DNA from: Enterobacter sp. kpr-6
GTDB lineage: Bacteria; Pseudomonadota; Gammaproteobacteria; Enterobacterales; Enterobacteriaceae
DNA length: 64,000 bases
Assembly (NCBI RefSeq): GCF_900116015.1
Contig: NZ_FOYH01000003.1
Location: 372,001-436,000, forward strand
Direction: 5' to 3'
A program made the position numbers and the translations under genes. The notes beneath the pieces are model-generated. The model had not been told where the DNA came from, ran no database searches, and saw only the letters and a list, made by a program, of their open reading frames with translations. Shown here in pieces: positions 53,590 through 63,490 of this stretch. Within the stretch, counting starts at the first letter, position 1. Each line of letters begins with the position of its first letter.

Positions 53590-55323
53590 TTGGAAGCACA
53601 GGCGATTATCGGTCTTTTTATTCTGGGTTCTGTTCTTGTAGCCTGCAGCATCTTATTAAGTTCTTTCTCCTCTCGTCTCGGTATCCCCATTCTTGTGATT
53701 TTCCTTGCCATCGGCATGTTAGCGGGCGTGGACGGCGTTGGCGGTATTTCCTTCGATAACTACCCGTTAGCCTACATGGTGAGTAACCTTGCGCTGGCGG
53801 TGATCCTGCTCGACGGCGGGATGCGCACTCAGGCAAGTTCCTTTCGCGTGGCGCTCGGCCCGGCCCTGTCGCTCTCAACGGTGGGCGTGCTGATCACCTC
53901 CGGTCTGACCGGGGTGCTGGCGGCGTGGCTGTTTCATCTCAGCATGATCGAAGGTCTTCTGATCGGCGCAATTGTCGGTTCGACCGATGCCGCCGCCGTG
54001 TTTTCCCTGCTGGGCGGCAAGGGGCTTAACGAACGTGTCGGCTCGACGCTGGAGATTGAATCCGGCAGCAACGATCCGATGGCGGTATTTTTGACCATCA
54101 CCTTAATTGAGATGATCCAGCAGCACGAGAGCGGCCTGAGCTGGATGTTCGTGGTGCATATTGTTCAGCAGTTTGGTCTCGGCATCGTGCTCGGTCTGGC
54201 GGGCGGCTATATGCTTCAACAAATGATCAACCGCATCGCCCTGCCCGGTGGGCTCTATCCGTTGCTGGCGCTGAGCGGCGGTATTCTGGTGTTTGCCCTG
54301 ACCACGGCGCTGGAAGGCAGCGGCATTCTGGCGGTCTATCTGTGCGGTTTTGTGCTCGGTAATCGCCCGATCCGCAACCGCTACAGCATTCAACAAAACT
54401 TCGACGGGCTGGCGTGGCTGGCGCAAATCGGCATGTTCCTGGTGCTCGGTTTGCTGCTGACGCCGTCCGATTTGCTGCCGATTGCGGTTCCGGCGCTGGT
54501 GCTGTCCGTGGGGATGATTTTCTTCGCCCGTCCCCTGTCCGTATTCGTCGCCCTGCTGCCGTTTCGCGGGTTTAACCTGCGCGAGCGGGTGTTTATTAGC
54601 TGGGTGGGCCTGCGCGGGGCGGTGCCGATCATTCTGGCGGTGTTCCCGATGATGGCAGGGCTGGATAATTCGCGGCTGTTCTTTAACGTCGCCTTCTTTG
54701 TGGTGCTGGTGTCGCTGTTGTTGCAGGGCACCTCCCTCTCCTGGGCGGCGAAAAAGGCCAAAGTGGTGGTGCCGCCGGTCGGCTGGCCGGAGTCGCGCGT
54801 GGGGCTGGATATTCACCCGGAGAATCCGTGGGAGCAGTTTATCTACCAGCTTAGCGCCGATAAATGGTGCGTCGGGGCGGCGCTGCGCGATCTGCATATG
54901 CCTTCGGAGACGCGCATTGCCGCGCTGTTCCGCGATAATGCGCTGTTACACCCGACCGGCAGTACCCGTCTGCGTGAAGGCGATGTGCTGTGCGTGATTG
55001 GCCGCGAGCGCGATCTCCCGGCGCTCGGCAAGCTGTTCAGCCAGTCGCCGCCGGTAGCGCTGGATCAGCGTTTCTTTGGTGATTTTATTCTCGAAGCCAG
55101 CGCCCGTTTTGCTGACGTTGCCCTGATTTACGGCCTGGATGAAGGGCTGGAATACCGCGATACGCAGCAGACGCTGGGTGAAATCGTGCAGAAACTGCTG
55201 GGGGCGGCACCGGTCGTGGGCGATCAGGTGGAGTTTGCCGGGATGATCTGGACGGTCGCGGAGAAGGAAGATAACGCGGTGCGCAAAGTCGGTGTGCGCC
55301 CGGTAGAAAACGAGGCGGAGTAA
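53590..55323 (+). CDS. cvrA: CvrA (NhaP2-type) K+/H+ antiporter
   Basis: 577 residues from the TTG at 53590, chosen because it aligns with the start of the 578-residue E. coli protein (here [13 protein letters not shown]) and AGGAG lies 10 bases upstream; the frame is open from an ATG at 53521. There are about 12-13 membrane helices of the CPA1 family, with the ion-binding segment [17 protein letters not shown] and [15 protein letters not shown]-terminal RCK_C domain (about 405-485, [29 protein letters not shown]) and a CorC/HlyC-like domain follow. It exports K+ and supports growth at low osmolarity. Confidence 0.93.
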   Translation: MEAQAIIGLFILGSVLVACSILLSSFSSRLGIPILVIFLAIGMLAGVDGVGGISFDNYPLAYMVSNLALAVILLDGGMRTQASSFRVALGPALSLSTVGVLITSGLTGVLAAWLFHLSMIEGLLIGAIVGSTDAAAVFSLLGGKGLNERVGSTLEIESGSNDPMAVFLTITLIEMIQQHESGLSWMFVVHIVQQFGLGIVLGLAGGYMLQQMINRIALPGGLYPLLALSGGILVFALTTALEGSGILAVYLCGFVLGNRPIRNRYSIQQNFDGLAWLAQIGMFLVLGLLLTPSDLLPIAVPALVLSVGMIFFARPLSVFVALLPFRGFNLRERVFISWVGLRGAVPIILAVFPMMAGLDNSRLFFNVAFFVVLVSLLLQGTSLSWAAKKAKVVVPPVGWPESRVGLDIHPENPWEQFIYQLSADKWCVGAALRDLHMPSETRIAALFRDNALLHPTGSTRLREGDVLCVIGRERDLPALGKLFSQSPPVALDQRFFGDFILEASARFADVALIYGLDEGLEYRDTQQTLGEIVQKLLGAAPVVGDQVEFAGMIWTVAEKEDNAVRKVGVRPVENEAE

Positions 55324-55348
55324 CCGCCTCGCTCAGGTGACAGTGTCA

Positions 55349-56422
55349 CTATGAGAGGGTCACCACAGGCACACGCGGCGCGAGCGCGCACATAAGCTCG
55401 TAACCGACGGTGCCTGCGGCGGCCGCCACATCGTCGATTTTGATCTCACTGCCCCACAGTTCCACTTCTGCGCCGATGCCCGCCTGCGGACAGGGGGTTA
55501 AATCCACCGCCAGCATATCCATCGACACCGTTCCCAGCGTTTGCGTACGCACGCCTTCCACCATCACCGGGGTGCCGGTGGGAGCCACGCGCGGGTAACC
55601 GTCGCCATAGCCGCAGGCCACGATGCCGATGCGCTGTTCCTGATGCGCCTGGTAACGCCCGCCGTAACCCACGCGCTCTCCAGCTTTGAGCGGCTGGATG
55701 CCAATAATGTGGCTTTTCAGCGTCATCACAGGTCGCAGGCCGCTGGTCGCCACGTCATGCCACTGACCGGACGGCGAGGCACCGTAAAGAATGATGCCGG
55801 GCCGCACCCAGTCGAAATGCGCCTCCGGGTGCCAGAGCGTCGCGGCGGAGTTACACAGCGAACGGGGACAGTTCAGCCCTTCCGCCGCCTGCTCCACGCG
55901 GAGCATCGCTTCCTCGATGCCATCAGGCTTTTCCGCCACCGAGAAATGCGACATCAGCGTCATGTCCCCGACGTTATGCATCGCCCGCAACTGCTGCCAG
56001 ACCGACGAGATGCGATCCGGCAAAAAGCCCAGCCGGTTCATGCCGCTGTTCACTTTGACGTAGATATCGAGCGGCGCGTGCAGGCGGGCATTTTGCAGCG
56101 CTTTAAGCTGCCAGTTGCTGTGCACGCTGGTGGTGAGACGGTATTGATCAAACACCTCCAGCTCATCGGCGTGGAAAAAGCCCTCCAGCATCAGGATCGG
56201 TCCTTTCCAGCCGCGCTCGCGCAGGAGGATCGCCTCTTCCAGATTGAGCATCGCAAAGCCATCGGTGGTGCCGAGCGCCTGCCAGATCCTGTCGATACCG
56301 TGCCCGTATGCATTGGCCTTCACCACGGACCAGACTCTGGAACCCGGTGCTGCCTGGCGCACAACCTGAAGATTATGCCGCAGCGCCTGTAAATCGAGAC
56401 TGGCCTGAATGGGTCGAGACAT
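55349..56422 (-). CDS. dadX: DadX, catabolic alanine racemase
   Basis: 357 residues. It is a PLP enzyme with the Schiff-base Lys35 in SVVKANAYGHG. Other conserved blocks are VNSGMNRLGF, ASPSGQWHDVATSGLRPVMTLKS, RVGYGGRYQAHQEQRIGIVACGYGDGYPR (with the active-site Tyr side) and DMLAVDLTP. It converts L-Ala to D-Ala for oxidation by DadA. It is the second gene of the dadAX operon, starting 12 bases after dadA; it ends convergent with cvrA. Confidence 0.95.
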   Translation of the reverse strand: MSRPIQASLDLQALRHNLQVVRQAAPGSRVWSVVKANAYGHGIDRIWQALGTTDGFAMLNLEEAILLRERGWKGPILMLEGFFHADELEVFDQYRLTTSVHSNWQLKALQNARLHAPLDIYVKVNSGMNRLGFLPDRISSVWQQLRAMHNVGDMTLMSHFSVAEKPDGIEEAMLRVEQAAEGLNCPRSLCNSAATLWHPEAHFDWVRPGIILYGASPSGQWHDVATSGLRPVMTLKSHIIGIQPLKAGERVGYGGRYQAHQEQRIGIVACGYGDGYPRVAPTGTPVMVEGVRTQTLGTVSMDMLAVDLTPCPQAGIGAEVELWGSEIKIDDVAAAAGTVGYELMCALAPRVPVVTLS

Positions 56423-56434
56423 GACCGCTCCTTG

Positions 56435-57733
56435 TTAGTTATGGGCCCCGTGCAGATGCTGTGCCCGCGCGGGGGTAAAGTCGCTGCGATACCGCGCCAC
56501 GCCCAGATCGTCGTAAGCGATCGCCGGGGGATGGCCGGAAATCAGATCGCTGATTAACTGCCCGGAGCCGCAGGCCATCGTCCAGCCCAGGGTGCCATGC
56601 CCGGTGTTTAGCCACAGATTTTTATACGGCGTGCGCCCGACAATCGGCGTGCCGTCCGGCGTCATCGGGCGCAGCCCGGTCCAGAACGTCGCCTGCTCCA
56701 CATGCCCGCCGCGCGGGAAGAGATCGCGCACCACCATCTCCAGCGTTTCGCGCCGGGGTCGCAGTAGCTCGGTGTTGAAACCGACGATTTCCGCCATGCC
56801 GCCGACGCGGATGCGCTGGTCAAAACGGGTGATCGCAATTTTGTAGGATTCATCAAGGATAGTGGAAACCGGCGCGCCGTCATCCTCAGCAACCGGGATT
56901 GTGAGCGAGTAGCCTTTTAGCGGGTAGACCGGGATATCGACCATGCCTTTTAGCATGGCGGTGGAATAAGAGCCGAACGCCATGACGTAAGCGTCGGCTT
57001 TGACGATCTCGTCTCCGCACTTCACGCCGTAGATTTTTTCGCCTTCGTATAACAGCCGGTCGACCGGGGTGTTGTAACGGAACACCACGCCCGCCTGCTC
57101 TGCCATCGCCGCCAGACGTTGAGTAAAGAGCTGGCAGTCGCCGGTTTCGTCATTCGGCAGGCGCAGGCCGCCGGTAAGTTTGTGTGAGACTTCCGCCAGC
57201 GCCGGTTCCACTTCGGCAAGGCGCGCGGCTTCCAGCAGCTGATACGGCACCCCGGCATCTTTCAGCACGGCGATGTCGCGGGTGGCGTTTTCATACTGCT
57301 GCTCGGTGCGGAACAGTTGCAGCGTGCCGCCCTGCCGCTCTTCGTAATGGATGCCGGTGGTGTCGCGCAGGGTGCGCAGGCAGTCGCGGCTGTATTCCGC
57401 CAGACGCACCATGCGCCCTTTGTTTTCCATGTAGTGCCGGGTGTCGCAATTGCGCAGCATCTGCCACATCCATTTGAGCTGGAACGGCGTACCGTCGAGG
57501 CTTATCGCCAGCGGCGCGTGGCGCTCAAACATCCATTTCACCGCTTTGAGCGGAACGCCGGGTGCCGCCCAGGGAGCAGCGTACCCGGGGGAAATTTGCC
57601 CGGCATTGGCGGCGCTGGTTTGCAGCGCCGGACCGGGTTCGCGTTCAATGACGGTGACCTCATGTCCGGCCTGATTCAGATACCAGGCGCTGGTTACACC
57701 CACCACCCCACTACCCAGAACGACAACGCGCAT
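56435..57733 (-). CDS. dadA: DadA, D-amino acid dehydrogenase small subunit
   Basis: 432 residues from the ATG at 57733 (GGAG 5 bases upstream; a GTG two codons earlier is in frame), equal to E. coli DadA. The FAD-binding Rossmann motif is [17 protein letters not shown], followed by the DAO-fold segments [17 protein letters not shown] and [17 protein letters not shown], and near the end [20 protein letters not shown]. It oxidises D-alanine to pyruvate and ammonia, feeding electrons to the respiratory chain at the inner membrane. In E. coli the operon is controlled by Lrp and CRP; a CRP-like site lies upstream here. Confidence 0.96.
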   Translation of the reverse strand: MRVVVLGSGVVGVTSAWYLNQAGHEVTVIEREPGPALQTSAANAGQISPGYAAPWAAPGVPLKAVKWMFERHAPLAISLDGTPFQLKWMWQMLRNCDTRHYMENKGRMVRLAEYSRDCLRTLRDTTGIHYEERQGGTLQLFRTEQQYENATRDIAVLKDAGVPYQLLEAARLAEVEPALAEVSHKLTGGLRLPNDETGDCQLFTQRLAAMAEQAGVVFRYNTPVDRLLYEGEKIYGVKCGDEIVKADAYVMAFGSYSTAMLKGMVDIPVYPLKGYSLTIPVAEDDGAPVSTILDESYKIAITRFDQRIRVGGMAEIVGFNTELLRPRRETLEMVVRDLFPRGGHVEQATFWTGLRPMTPDGTPIVGRTPYKNLWLNTGHGTLGWTMACGSGQLISDLISGHPPAIAYDDLGVARYRSDFTPARAQHLHGAHN

Positions 57734-57819
57734 AGCCACTCCCTATGAGTAAAGAACAATCATCTGATTACAAATTGATAACCCAGATGAAAATGTTATT
57801 CAACATATGGCTTTTTTAT

Positions 57820-57835
57820 GGTGACTGATCTCACA
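57820..57835 (-). promoter_or_regulatory. CRP-like site upstream of dadA
   Basis: GGTGA-CTGATC-TCACA matches the TGTGA-N6-TCACA consensus at 9 of 10 positions, 87 bases upstream of the dadA start. CRP control of dadAX is known in E. coli. Confidence 0.65.
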
Positions 57836-57995
57836 TCTTTGCCCACCGGCCCTGAGGTTACGCTTTCAGGATCTCCTGCTAAGGCCTCTTTTTAAGCAGT
57901 ATAAAACTCTGCGCAATGGCCGGTTTTCCCCGCATCACTAAGGCGTTATGGCGAAGAAATAATTTCTGCCGGACAGACCGTTTATGACACCGTGA

Positions 57996-58004
57996 TCTAT
58001 GCTT
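57996..58004 (+). promoter_or_regulatory. Candidate RpoS-type -10 element for ycgB
   Basis: TCTATGCTT resembles the sigma-S extended -10 (CTAYACTT), 51 bases before the ycgB start. E. coli ycgB is RpoS-dependent. TTGACA at 58003-58008 overlaps it but has no matching -10 at the right distance. Confidence 0.5.
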
Positions 58005-58054
58005 GACATAAGGCTCTCCAGACAGAGAGGGTCGCCAACAATGAGGGCGCGCTA

Positions 58055-59587
58055 ATGGCTATGATTGACCCCGTGAATAAGGACGCAACCCGTCTGTGCG
58101 ATGGGCCTGACTGGACGTTTGAGCTGTTGGATACCTATCTGGCCGAAATTGACCGGGTGGCGAAACTCTACCGGCTGGACACATACCCGCACCAGATTGA
58201 GGTGATCACCTCTGAGCAGATGATGGACGCCTACTCCAGCGTCGGGATGCCGATTAACTATCCTCACTGGTCGTTTGGTAAAAAGTTTATTGAAACCGAG
58301 CGGCTCTATAAGCACGGTCAGCAGGGGCTGGCCTATGAAATCGTGATTAACTCGAACCCCTGCATCGCCTATCTGATGGAAGAAAATACCATTACCATGC
58401 AGGCGCTGGTGATGGCACACGCCTGCTACGGGCATAACTCTTTCTTTAAAAACAACTATTTATTCCGTAGCTGGACCGATGCCAGCTCGATTGTCGATTA
58501 CCTGATCTTCGCGCGGAAATATATTACCGATTGCGAGGAGCGCTACGGCGTGGTGGAGGTGGAGAAACTGCTCGATTCCTGCCATGCGCTGATGAATTAC
58601 GGCGTTGACCGCTATAAACGTCCGCAGAAAATTTCGTTGCAGGAAGAGAAAGCGCGGCAGAAAAGCCGGGAAGAGTATCTGCAAAGCCAGGTGAATACCC
58701 TGTGGCGCACGCTGCCGAAACGCGAGGAGGAGAAAACCGTCGCCGAGGCGCGTCGTTACCCTTCTGAGCCACAGGAGAATCTGCTCTATTTTATGGAGAA
58801 AAACGCCCCGCTGCTGGAGCCGTGGCAGCGCGAGATTTTGCGCATTGTGCGTAAGGTCAGCCAGTATTTTTATCCGCAGAAACAGACCCAGGTGATGAAC
58901 GAAGGCTGGGCGACGTTCTGGCATTACACCATCCTCAATCACCTGTATGACGAAGGGAAAGTCTCCGAGCGGTTTATGCTGGAGTTTTTGCACAGCCATA
59001 CCAATGTGGTGTTCCAGCCGCCGTATAACAGCCCGTGGTACAGCGGGATCAACCCCTACGCGCTGGGCTTTGCGATGTTCCAGGACATCAAGCGCATCTG
59101 CCAGTCGCCGACCGAGGAAGATAAATACTGGTTCCCGGATGTGGCCGGTTCCGACTGGCTGGACACGCTGCATTTTGCGATGCGTGATTTTAAGGATGAG
59201 AGTTTTATCAGCCAGTTCCTGTCGCCAAAAGTGATGCGCGATTTCCGCTTCTTTACGGTGCTGGATGACGATCGCAATAATTATCTGGAGATTTCCGCGA
59301 TCCATAATGAAGACGGCTACCGGGAAATTCGCTCGAAATTGTCCTCCCAGTACAACCTCAGCAATCTGGAGCCAAATATTCAGGTGTGGAATGTGGATTT
59401 GCGCGGCGACCGCTCGCTGACGCTGCGTTACATACCGCATAATCGCGCACCGCTGGATAAGGGCCGCCGTGAAGTGTTAAAGCATGTGCACCGGTTGTGG
59501 GGGTTTGATGTGATGCTGGAGCAGCAAAACGAAGATGGGAGTGTGGAGTTACTGGACCGCTGCCCGCCAAGGCCGAATAGTTTGTAG
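58055..59587 (+). CDS. ycgB: YcgB, SpoVR-family protein
   Basis: 510 residues, the same length as and nearly identical to E. coli YcgB through most of the chain (SEQMMDAYSSVGMPINYPHWSFGKKF; MAHACYGHNSFFKNNYLF; QTQVMNEGWATFWHYTI). The AHACYGHNSF and NEGWATFWH segments look like metal- or substrate-binding motifs. SpoVR in Bacillus affects spore cortex formation; in enterobacteria the family is a stationary-phase, RpoS-dependent cytoplasmic protein, recently tied to peptidoglycan-related control with YeaH/YeaG. Biochemical activity is not established. Divergent from dadA. Confidence 0.93.
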   Translation: MAMIDPVNKDATRLCDGPDWTFELLDTYLAEIDRVAKLYRLDTYPHQIEVITSEQMMDAYSSVGMPINYPHWSFGKKFIETERLYKHGQQGLAYEIVINSNPCIAYLMEENTITMQALVMAHACYGHNSFFKNNYLFRSWTDASSIVDYLIFARKYITDCEERYGVVEVEKLLDSCHALMNYGVDRYKRPQKISLQEEKARQKSREEYLQSQVNTLWRTLPKREEEKTVAEARRYPSEPQENLLYFMEKNAPLLEPWQREILRIVRKVSQYFYPQKQTQVMNEGWATFWHYTILNHLYDEGKVSERFMLEFLHSHTNVVFQPPYNSPWYSGINPYALGFAMFQDIKRICQSPTEEDKYWFPDVAGSDWLDTLHFAMRDFKDESFISQFLSPKVMRDFRFFTVLDDDRNNYLEISAIHNEDGYREIRSKLSSQYNLSNLEPNIQVWNVDLRGDRSLTLRYIPHNRAPLDKGRREVLKHVHRLWGFDVMLEQQNEDGSVELLDRCPPRPNSL

Positions 59588-59593
59588 GGTATT

Positions 59594-59737
59594 ACCCTCA
59601 CCCCGGCCCTCTCCCTAAGGGAGAGGGAGAAAGGCCAGTCCGTGCTCGATCCGTCCCCTCTCGCATGGAGAGGGAGAAAGGCCAGTCGGTGCTCGATCGG
59701 TCCCCTCTCCCTCAGGGAGAGGGTTAGGGTGAGGGTG
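59594..59737. repeat. Three CCTCACCC palindromic repeats between ycgB and fadR
   Basis: Copies at about 59594-59630, 59654-59677 and 59701-59737. The first reads CCCTCACCCCGGCC and the last ends GTTAGGGTGAGGG, so the outer units are inverted as at 6611. A direct spacer repeat AGAAAGGCCAGTC is present between units, which suggests duplication of one unit. Confidence 0.85.
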
Positions 59738-59773
59738 GATCGATCCCTTCTCTCTTAAACTTAGGGAAAACCC

Positions 59774-60493
59774 TTAACGTCCGTGAATCGCTAAATCGCC
59801 CGGCAGCGTTTTCTGCATCCGGTGCCAGATCTCACCGCTGTCGTGCCCGTAACGACGCACTGTCTCATACACTTTATCGTGCTCGCCTTTCTCGCAAAGC
59901 TGAGAGAGCGTGTGGTAGAAGCCCAGCGCCAGGCTGCGCGCTTCCGGGTTGGCAAAATAGTGACGCCCGATGCGGGTGTACAGCCCTTTCATGCCGTTTA
60001 AGATCAGACCGTAAATCGGGTTGCCGGAGGCAAAGGCCAGACCGCGGAAAATGCTGTAATCCAGGTCGGCAAAGGCATCCGCATGATCTTCCACGACGTT
60101 GGCCGTTGCCAGCACCTTCTGAGCGTCTTCAGGATGCTGACGGAACGCGGTGCGAATGAAAATGGTCGCGATATTGGTACGCACGGAGAGCAGGTTGTCG
60201 ATCAACTGCGGTACGCTTTCGTGATCGAGCCGGGCCAGCGTCTCAAGAATATTCAGACCTGACGTTTCCCAGAAGTTATTCACTTTGGTCGGTTTGCCGT
60301 GCTGAATGGTCAGCCAGCCATCACGCGCCAGGCGTTGCAACACTTCGCGTAACGTGGTGCGTGTAACGCCAATCAGTTCGGAAAGTTCACGTTCGGCTGG
60401 CAGAATCGTTCCGGGGGCAAAACGGTTATTCCAGATACTTTCAATGATGTACTCTTCCGCGAAACCCGCCGGGCTCTGCGCCTTAATGACCAT
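59774..60493 (-). CDS. fadR: FadR, fatty-acid metabolism regulator
   Basis: 239 residues from the ATG at 60493 ([15 protein letters not shown]), the exact E. coli length; the frame is open 14 codons further but that part is not conserved. The GntR winged helix at about 6-74 includes [30 protein letters not shown]. The acyl-CoA-binding helical domain follows ([19 protein letters not shown], ...[32 protein letters not shown]). FadR represses beta-oxidation and activates fabA/fabB; long-chain acyl-CoA releases it from DNA. Normally nhaB lies upstream on the other strand; here it is absent. Confidence 0.97.
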   Translation of the reverse strand: MVIKAQSPAGFAEEYIIESIWNNRFAPGTILPAERELSELIGVTRTTLREVLQRLARDGWLTIQHGKPTKVNNFWETSGLNILETLARLDHESVPQLIDNLLSVRTNIATIFIRTAFRQHPEDAQKVLATANVVEDHADAFADLDYSIFRGLAFASGNPIYGLILNGMKGLYTRIGRHYFANPEARSLALGFYHTLSQLCEKGEHDKVYETVRRYGHDSGEIWHRMQKTLPGDLAIHGR

Positions 60494-60892
60494 AGTGAGA
60501 TATCCATTACACAGCTTAGCAAAGGCACTCATCATACCAGAGCGTTACCGCCCCAGATAGCGCGCAGCATGAAGAAAAAGGGATCGGCGCTTCATTTTTA
60601 TCATTTTTCTGAACGCTATTTTTTGGTGAATTACTCCATCAAATAACCTTAAGTCATAATAAAAATCTGCGTCATCCTGTAAGGCGTTGTTATTGGGAAA
60701 TCTCCCGCCGGTGGAAATAATAAAGGCGTGATGAATACGCTAAAATCAGGCGCTTATGCGGTTGCCTGTCACGCGTGATTTGCCTTTTTGCCTGATTAAT
60801 ATCCATTTACTGATTATTTTCATTAATGATACTGGCGCGAGAAATGAATTCGTTTACACTGCGGTGTCCACGCATCTCCCAGGGAAATGATT
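60494..60892. other. 399-base fadR-dsbB intergenic region lacking nhaB
   Basis: Holds the divergent promoters of fadR and dsbB in an AT-rich stretch. No remnant of the roughly 1.5-kb nhaB antiporter gene, which sits here in E. coli, could be read in any frame. No insertion-sequence ends or repeats mark the junction. Confidence 0.7.
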
Positions 60893-61423
60893 ATGTTGCG
60901 ATTTTTAAATAAGTGCTCGCACGGGCGTGGTGCCTGGCTATTAATGGCACTGACGGCGTTTGCGCTTGAAATGGTAGCGCTTTGGTTCCAGCACGTGATG
61001 CTACTTAAGCCGTGCGTTTTATGTATTTATGAGCGATGTGCGCTGTTCGGCATTATGGGTGCGGGCCTTGTGGGGGCTGTTGCGCCGAAGACACCACTTC
61101 GCTTTGTGGCTATCGCCATCTGGTTGTACAGCGCCTGGCGCGGCATTCAACTGGCGTGGGAGCATACCAACATTATGCTGCACCCTAACCCGTTTATGAC
61201 CTGCGATTTTGCCGCCCGATTCCCGACGTGGCTGCCGCTGGATAAATGGCTGCCGCAGGTGTTTGTTGCCTCCGGTGATTGCGCCGAGCGCCAGTGGTCG
61301 TTCCTGACGCTTGAAATGCCCCAGTGGTTGTTGGGCATTTTCATCGCCTACTTCGCCGTGGCAGTGCTGGTGCTGATCGCGCAGCCGTTCAAACCGAAAA
61401 AACGCGACCTGTTTGGCCGCTAA
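60893..61423 (+). CDS. dsbB: DsbB, quinone-dependent disulfide oxidase
   Basis: 176 residues from the ATG at 60893, matching E. coli DsbB; AGGG lies 8 bases upstream, while the in-frame ATG at 60887 is too close to it. Four membrane helices. The first periplasmic pair is Cys41-Cys44 in [11 protein letters not shown]; the second pair is in MTCDFAARF and SGDCAERQW. DsbB reoxidises DsbA and passes electrons to ubiquinone or menaquinone in the inner membrane. The C-terminus KKRDLFGR equals that of E. coli. In E. coli it follows nhaB in the same orientation; here it has its own upstream region. Confidence 0.97.
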   Translation: MLRFLNKCSHGRGAWLLMALTAFALEMVALWFQHVMLLKPCVLCIYERCALFGIMGAGLVGAVAPKTPLRFVAIAIWLYSAWRGIQLAWEHTNIMLHPNPFMTCDFAARFPTWLPLDKWLPQVFVASGDCAERQWSFLTLEMPQWLLGIFIAYFAVAVLVLIAQPFKPKKRDLFGR

Positions 61424-61431
61424 TCCTCTGG

Positions 61432-61462
61432 CTACGCTTGCACGACACTGCTGCAAGCGTAG
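61432..61462. terminator. Hairpin after dsbB, possible terminator
   Basis: Perfect 11-bp stem CTACGCTTGCA / TGCAAGCGTAG with a 9-base loop, 8 bases after the dsbB stop. It lacks a T-tract, so efficiency is uncertain. Confidence 0.5.
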
Positions 61463-61500
61463 TCTGCCTGAAACGGTAAAACACCTGCGCTATTACCCCT

Positions 61501-61947
61501 TCAATTAATCGCTTCGTGCGCACCCGCCATTAATGTTTTAAATACTTTGCTCGCGCCAAAGCCAAAAAAAGTACTGATGGCTATCACTACTATTAAAATA
61601 ACGGCTCCCAGAAAGAGATTTTTCAGCGATTGATATAACACGTAAATAATTTTACCGCTGTAAATGATAACATCGCCAAATCGCAAAACCACTTTATAAA
61701 TAGTCAGCCATATATTAGTAACAATAATAGATAGCATTATTCCCGCACATAATGAACAGGCTGAGCAGACCAGTATTTCTTTCGTGCTGCGCGTAAAATC
61801 CATGTCGATATATAAGTAATAACCGTAAGCACAGGCCGCCGCCATAAAGGGAAGAAGCGCCCATACAGAACAGGAACGCAGTAATTTTACGTGTTCATGG
61901 AATAACGCCGGATGCAACTTACTGAGATTAAGACTGATTAAATCCAT
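61501..61947 (-). CDS. Unrecognised small membrane protein between dsbB and ycgN
   Basis: 148 residues; I do not recognise it. Three membrane segments are predicted: about 28-48 (VWALLPFMAAACAYGYYLYI), about 58-87 (ILVCSACSLCAGIMLSIIVTNIWLTIY) and about 108-130 (NLFLGAVILIVVIAISTFFGFG). The N-terminal about 25 residues are hydrophilic (SKLHPALFHEHVK). AGAGGT lies 9 bases before the ATG. It stands alone in the slot that holds hlyE and umuDC in E. coli and is more AT-rich than its neighbours, suggesting acquired DNA. It is convergent with dsbB and separated from ycgN by a terminator. Confidence 0.6.
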   Translation of the reverse strand: MDLISLNLSKLHPALFHEHVKLLRSCSVWALLPFMAAACAYGYYLYIDMDFTRSTKEILVCSACSLCAGIMLSIIVTNIWLTIYKVVLRFGDVIIYSGKIIYVLYQSLKNLFLGAVILIVVIAISTFFGFGASKVFKTLMAGAHEAIN

Positions 61948-62104
61948 TTAAAACATACCTCTGTGTTTTATATAACTCACTGAAAAGCATAAGTTATTTC
62001 GTTTACTGCACGCGTCCAGCGCTCAGCCCCATGCCCTGCATTCCTCGTCTGAAAAGCAGGAAATGCAAGCGGGTAAATAAACGGGCGTTATGATTTGCCG
62101 TATT

Positions 62105-62141
62105 CAAAAAAAACGTGCCTGCTTTTACAAGTCAGGCACGC
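62105..62141 (-). terminator. Terminator after ycgN
   Basis: Minus-strand CGTGCCTG ... CAGGCACG (8-bp stem, 11-base loop) followed by eight T residues; 29 bases after the ycgN stop. Confidence 0.87.
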
Positions 62142-62169
62142 GATAAAATAACGCAATTCAGAGAATATG

Positions 62170-62616
62170 TCAGTCTGCCCATTCGGGTTTATTTAAAATA
62201 TGGTCCTGCCAGTCCCGAACTTCTGATTCTTTGACCGCAATATGACGCACGGAAATACGCTCTGCATGCATGGCGGCTTTTGATCCGGTACGCAGCGGAT
62301 GCCAGACCGGTAAATTCTTCCCTTCTGCTATCAGTCGGTATGCGCACGTCGCTGGCAGCCATTCGAAGGTCGGCAGATTTTCGCGGGTCAGTTTGATGCA
62401 GTCCGGTTCGTAATCGAAGCGGTTCTCATAGTTACGACACTGGCAGGTTTTAATATTCAACTGACCGCAGGCGACGTTGGTGAAATAGATTTCGTCGGTG
62501 TCTTCGTCCATCAGTTTATGCAGGCAGCACTGGCCGCAACCATCACAGAGAGACTCCCACTCGCTGTCGGTCATTTGGTCGAGAGTTTTGCTTTTCCAAA
62601 AGGGAGTGTCAGTCAT
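62170..62616 (-). CDS. ycgN: YcgN, UPF0260 cysteine-cluster protein
   Basis: 148 residues (153 in E. coli). A Cys-rich cluster near residue 25 ([20 protein letters not shown]) together with later Cys ([28 protein letters not shown]) looks like a metal or Fe-S binding site of the YkgJ/CxxCxxCC family. Function unknown. Downstream of ycgM with 94 bases between; the same order as in E. coli. Confidence 0.93.
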   Translation of the reverse strand: MTDTPFWKSKTLDQMTDSEWESLCDGCGQCCLHKLMDEDTDEIYFTNVACGQLNIKTCQCRNYENRFDYEPDCIKLTRENLPTFEWLPATCAYRLIAEGKNLPVWHPLRTGSKAAMHAERISVRHIAVKESEVRDWQDHILNKPEWAD

Positions 62617-62710
62617 GCGCGGTTCCGCCAGTTAAAAATTAAGCTGCACCTTATAACCAGTCTTGCACAGCGATGCAAGTTTTGCCGCCATTTCTGACGG
62701 CAACCGGCCT

Positions 62711-63370
62711 TTACAGCACGCGGGTGCTGAGCGCCTGTCCGTCAAATTCGACATCCAGTACATCACCACTCTGTAGCGGCCCTACTCCCTCCGGCGTGCC
62801 GGTGAGGATGATATCGCCCGCACGCAGCGTAAAGAAACGGCTCATATAGGCAATGAGGGGCACAATTTTATGGATCATATCGGCCGTCGTTCCCTGCTGT
62901 CGCACCTCGCCGTTAACTTTCAGACCGAGGGTGACGTTTTGCGGATCGTGATGGAAATCAGTGACCGGGATAAACCCTGAGATCGGACAGGAATTATCAA
63001 AGCCTTTTGCTTTTTCCCACGGCTGCCCGGCTTTTTTTAACTGCCCCTGCACGTCACGCAGCGTGAGATCCAGCGCCACGCCGTAGCCGGCAATGGCACG
63101 CTGGACGTGCTCCTCGGTGGCCTGGCGCAGCGTTGCGCCAATCAGTACCGCCAGTTCCACTTCGTGATGCACCGATCCCAGCCCCTGCGGCAAAACCAGC
63201 GGCTGGCGCAGATCGCACAGCGCGGTTTCCGGTTTAATGAATAAGACCGGCTCCTGCGGCGTGTCGCTGCCCATTTCCTGAATATGCTTTGCGTAATTAC
63301 TGCCGACACAGACCACTTTGCTGACCGGATAGTCCAGCAGCGCGCCCTGCCAGTTATGATGTTGATACAT
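62711..63370 (-). CDS. ycgM: YcgM, FAH-family protein, probable oxaloacetate tautomerase
   Basis: 219 residues, as in E. coli. The fold is the fumarylacetoacetate hydrolase catalytic domain: VVCVGSNYAKHIQEMG at the start, HHEVELAVLIG with the metal-binding Glu residues, the KAKGFDNSCPISGF segment, and DIILTGTPEGVGPLQSGD near the end. Members were long annotated as hydrolases of acylpyruvates; recent work assigns several FAHD1/2-like proteins, including YcgM, as oxaloacetate keto-enol tautomerases. Mg-dependent, cytoplasmic. Codirectional with ycgN and ycgL. Confidence 0.92.
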   Translation of the reverse strand: MYQHHNWQGALLDYPVSKVVCVGSNYAKHIQEMGSDTPQEPVLFIKPETALCDLRQPLVLPQGLGSVHHEVELAVLIGATLRQATEEHVQRAIAGYGVALDLTLRDVQGQLKKAGQPWEKAKGFDNSCPISGFIPVTDFHHDPQNVTLGLKVNGEVRQQGTTADMIHKIVPLIAYMSRFFTLRAGDIILTGTPEGVGPLQSGDVLDVEFDGQALSTRVL

Positions 63371-63490
63371 GTTACCCCCTCAATGCGTGCAGAAAATGAC
63401 TATCAGCGCCGGATGGCGGTTTGTCAATGTGAAGGCCGGGGAGAAGTTGGGGGATGCAGCGGAAGACGTCCGCTGCGAAATAAGAAAGTG

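Larger units (their letters stand above)
57734..58054. promoter_or_regulatory. 321-base divergent control region of dadA and ycgB
   Basis: Contains the CRP-like site at 57820 and the RpoS-type -10 at 57996 (listed separately), AT-rich tracts near 57770-57820 that could hold Lrp sites, and no coding content. Confidence 0.6.
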
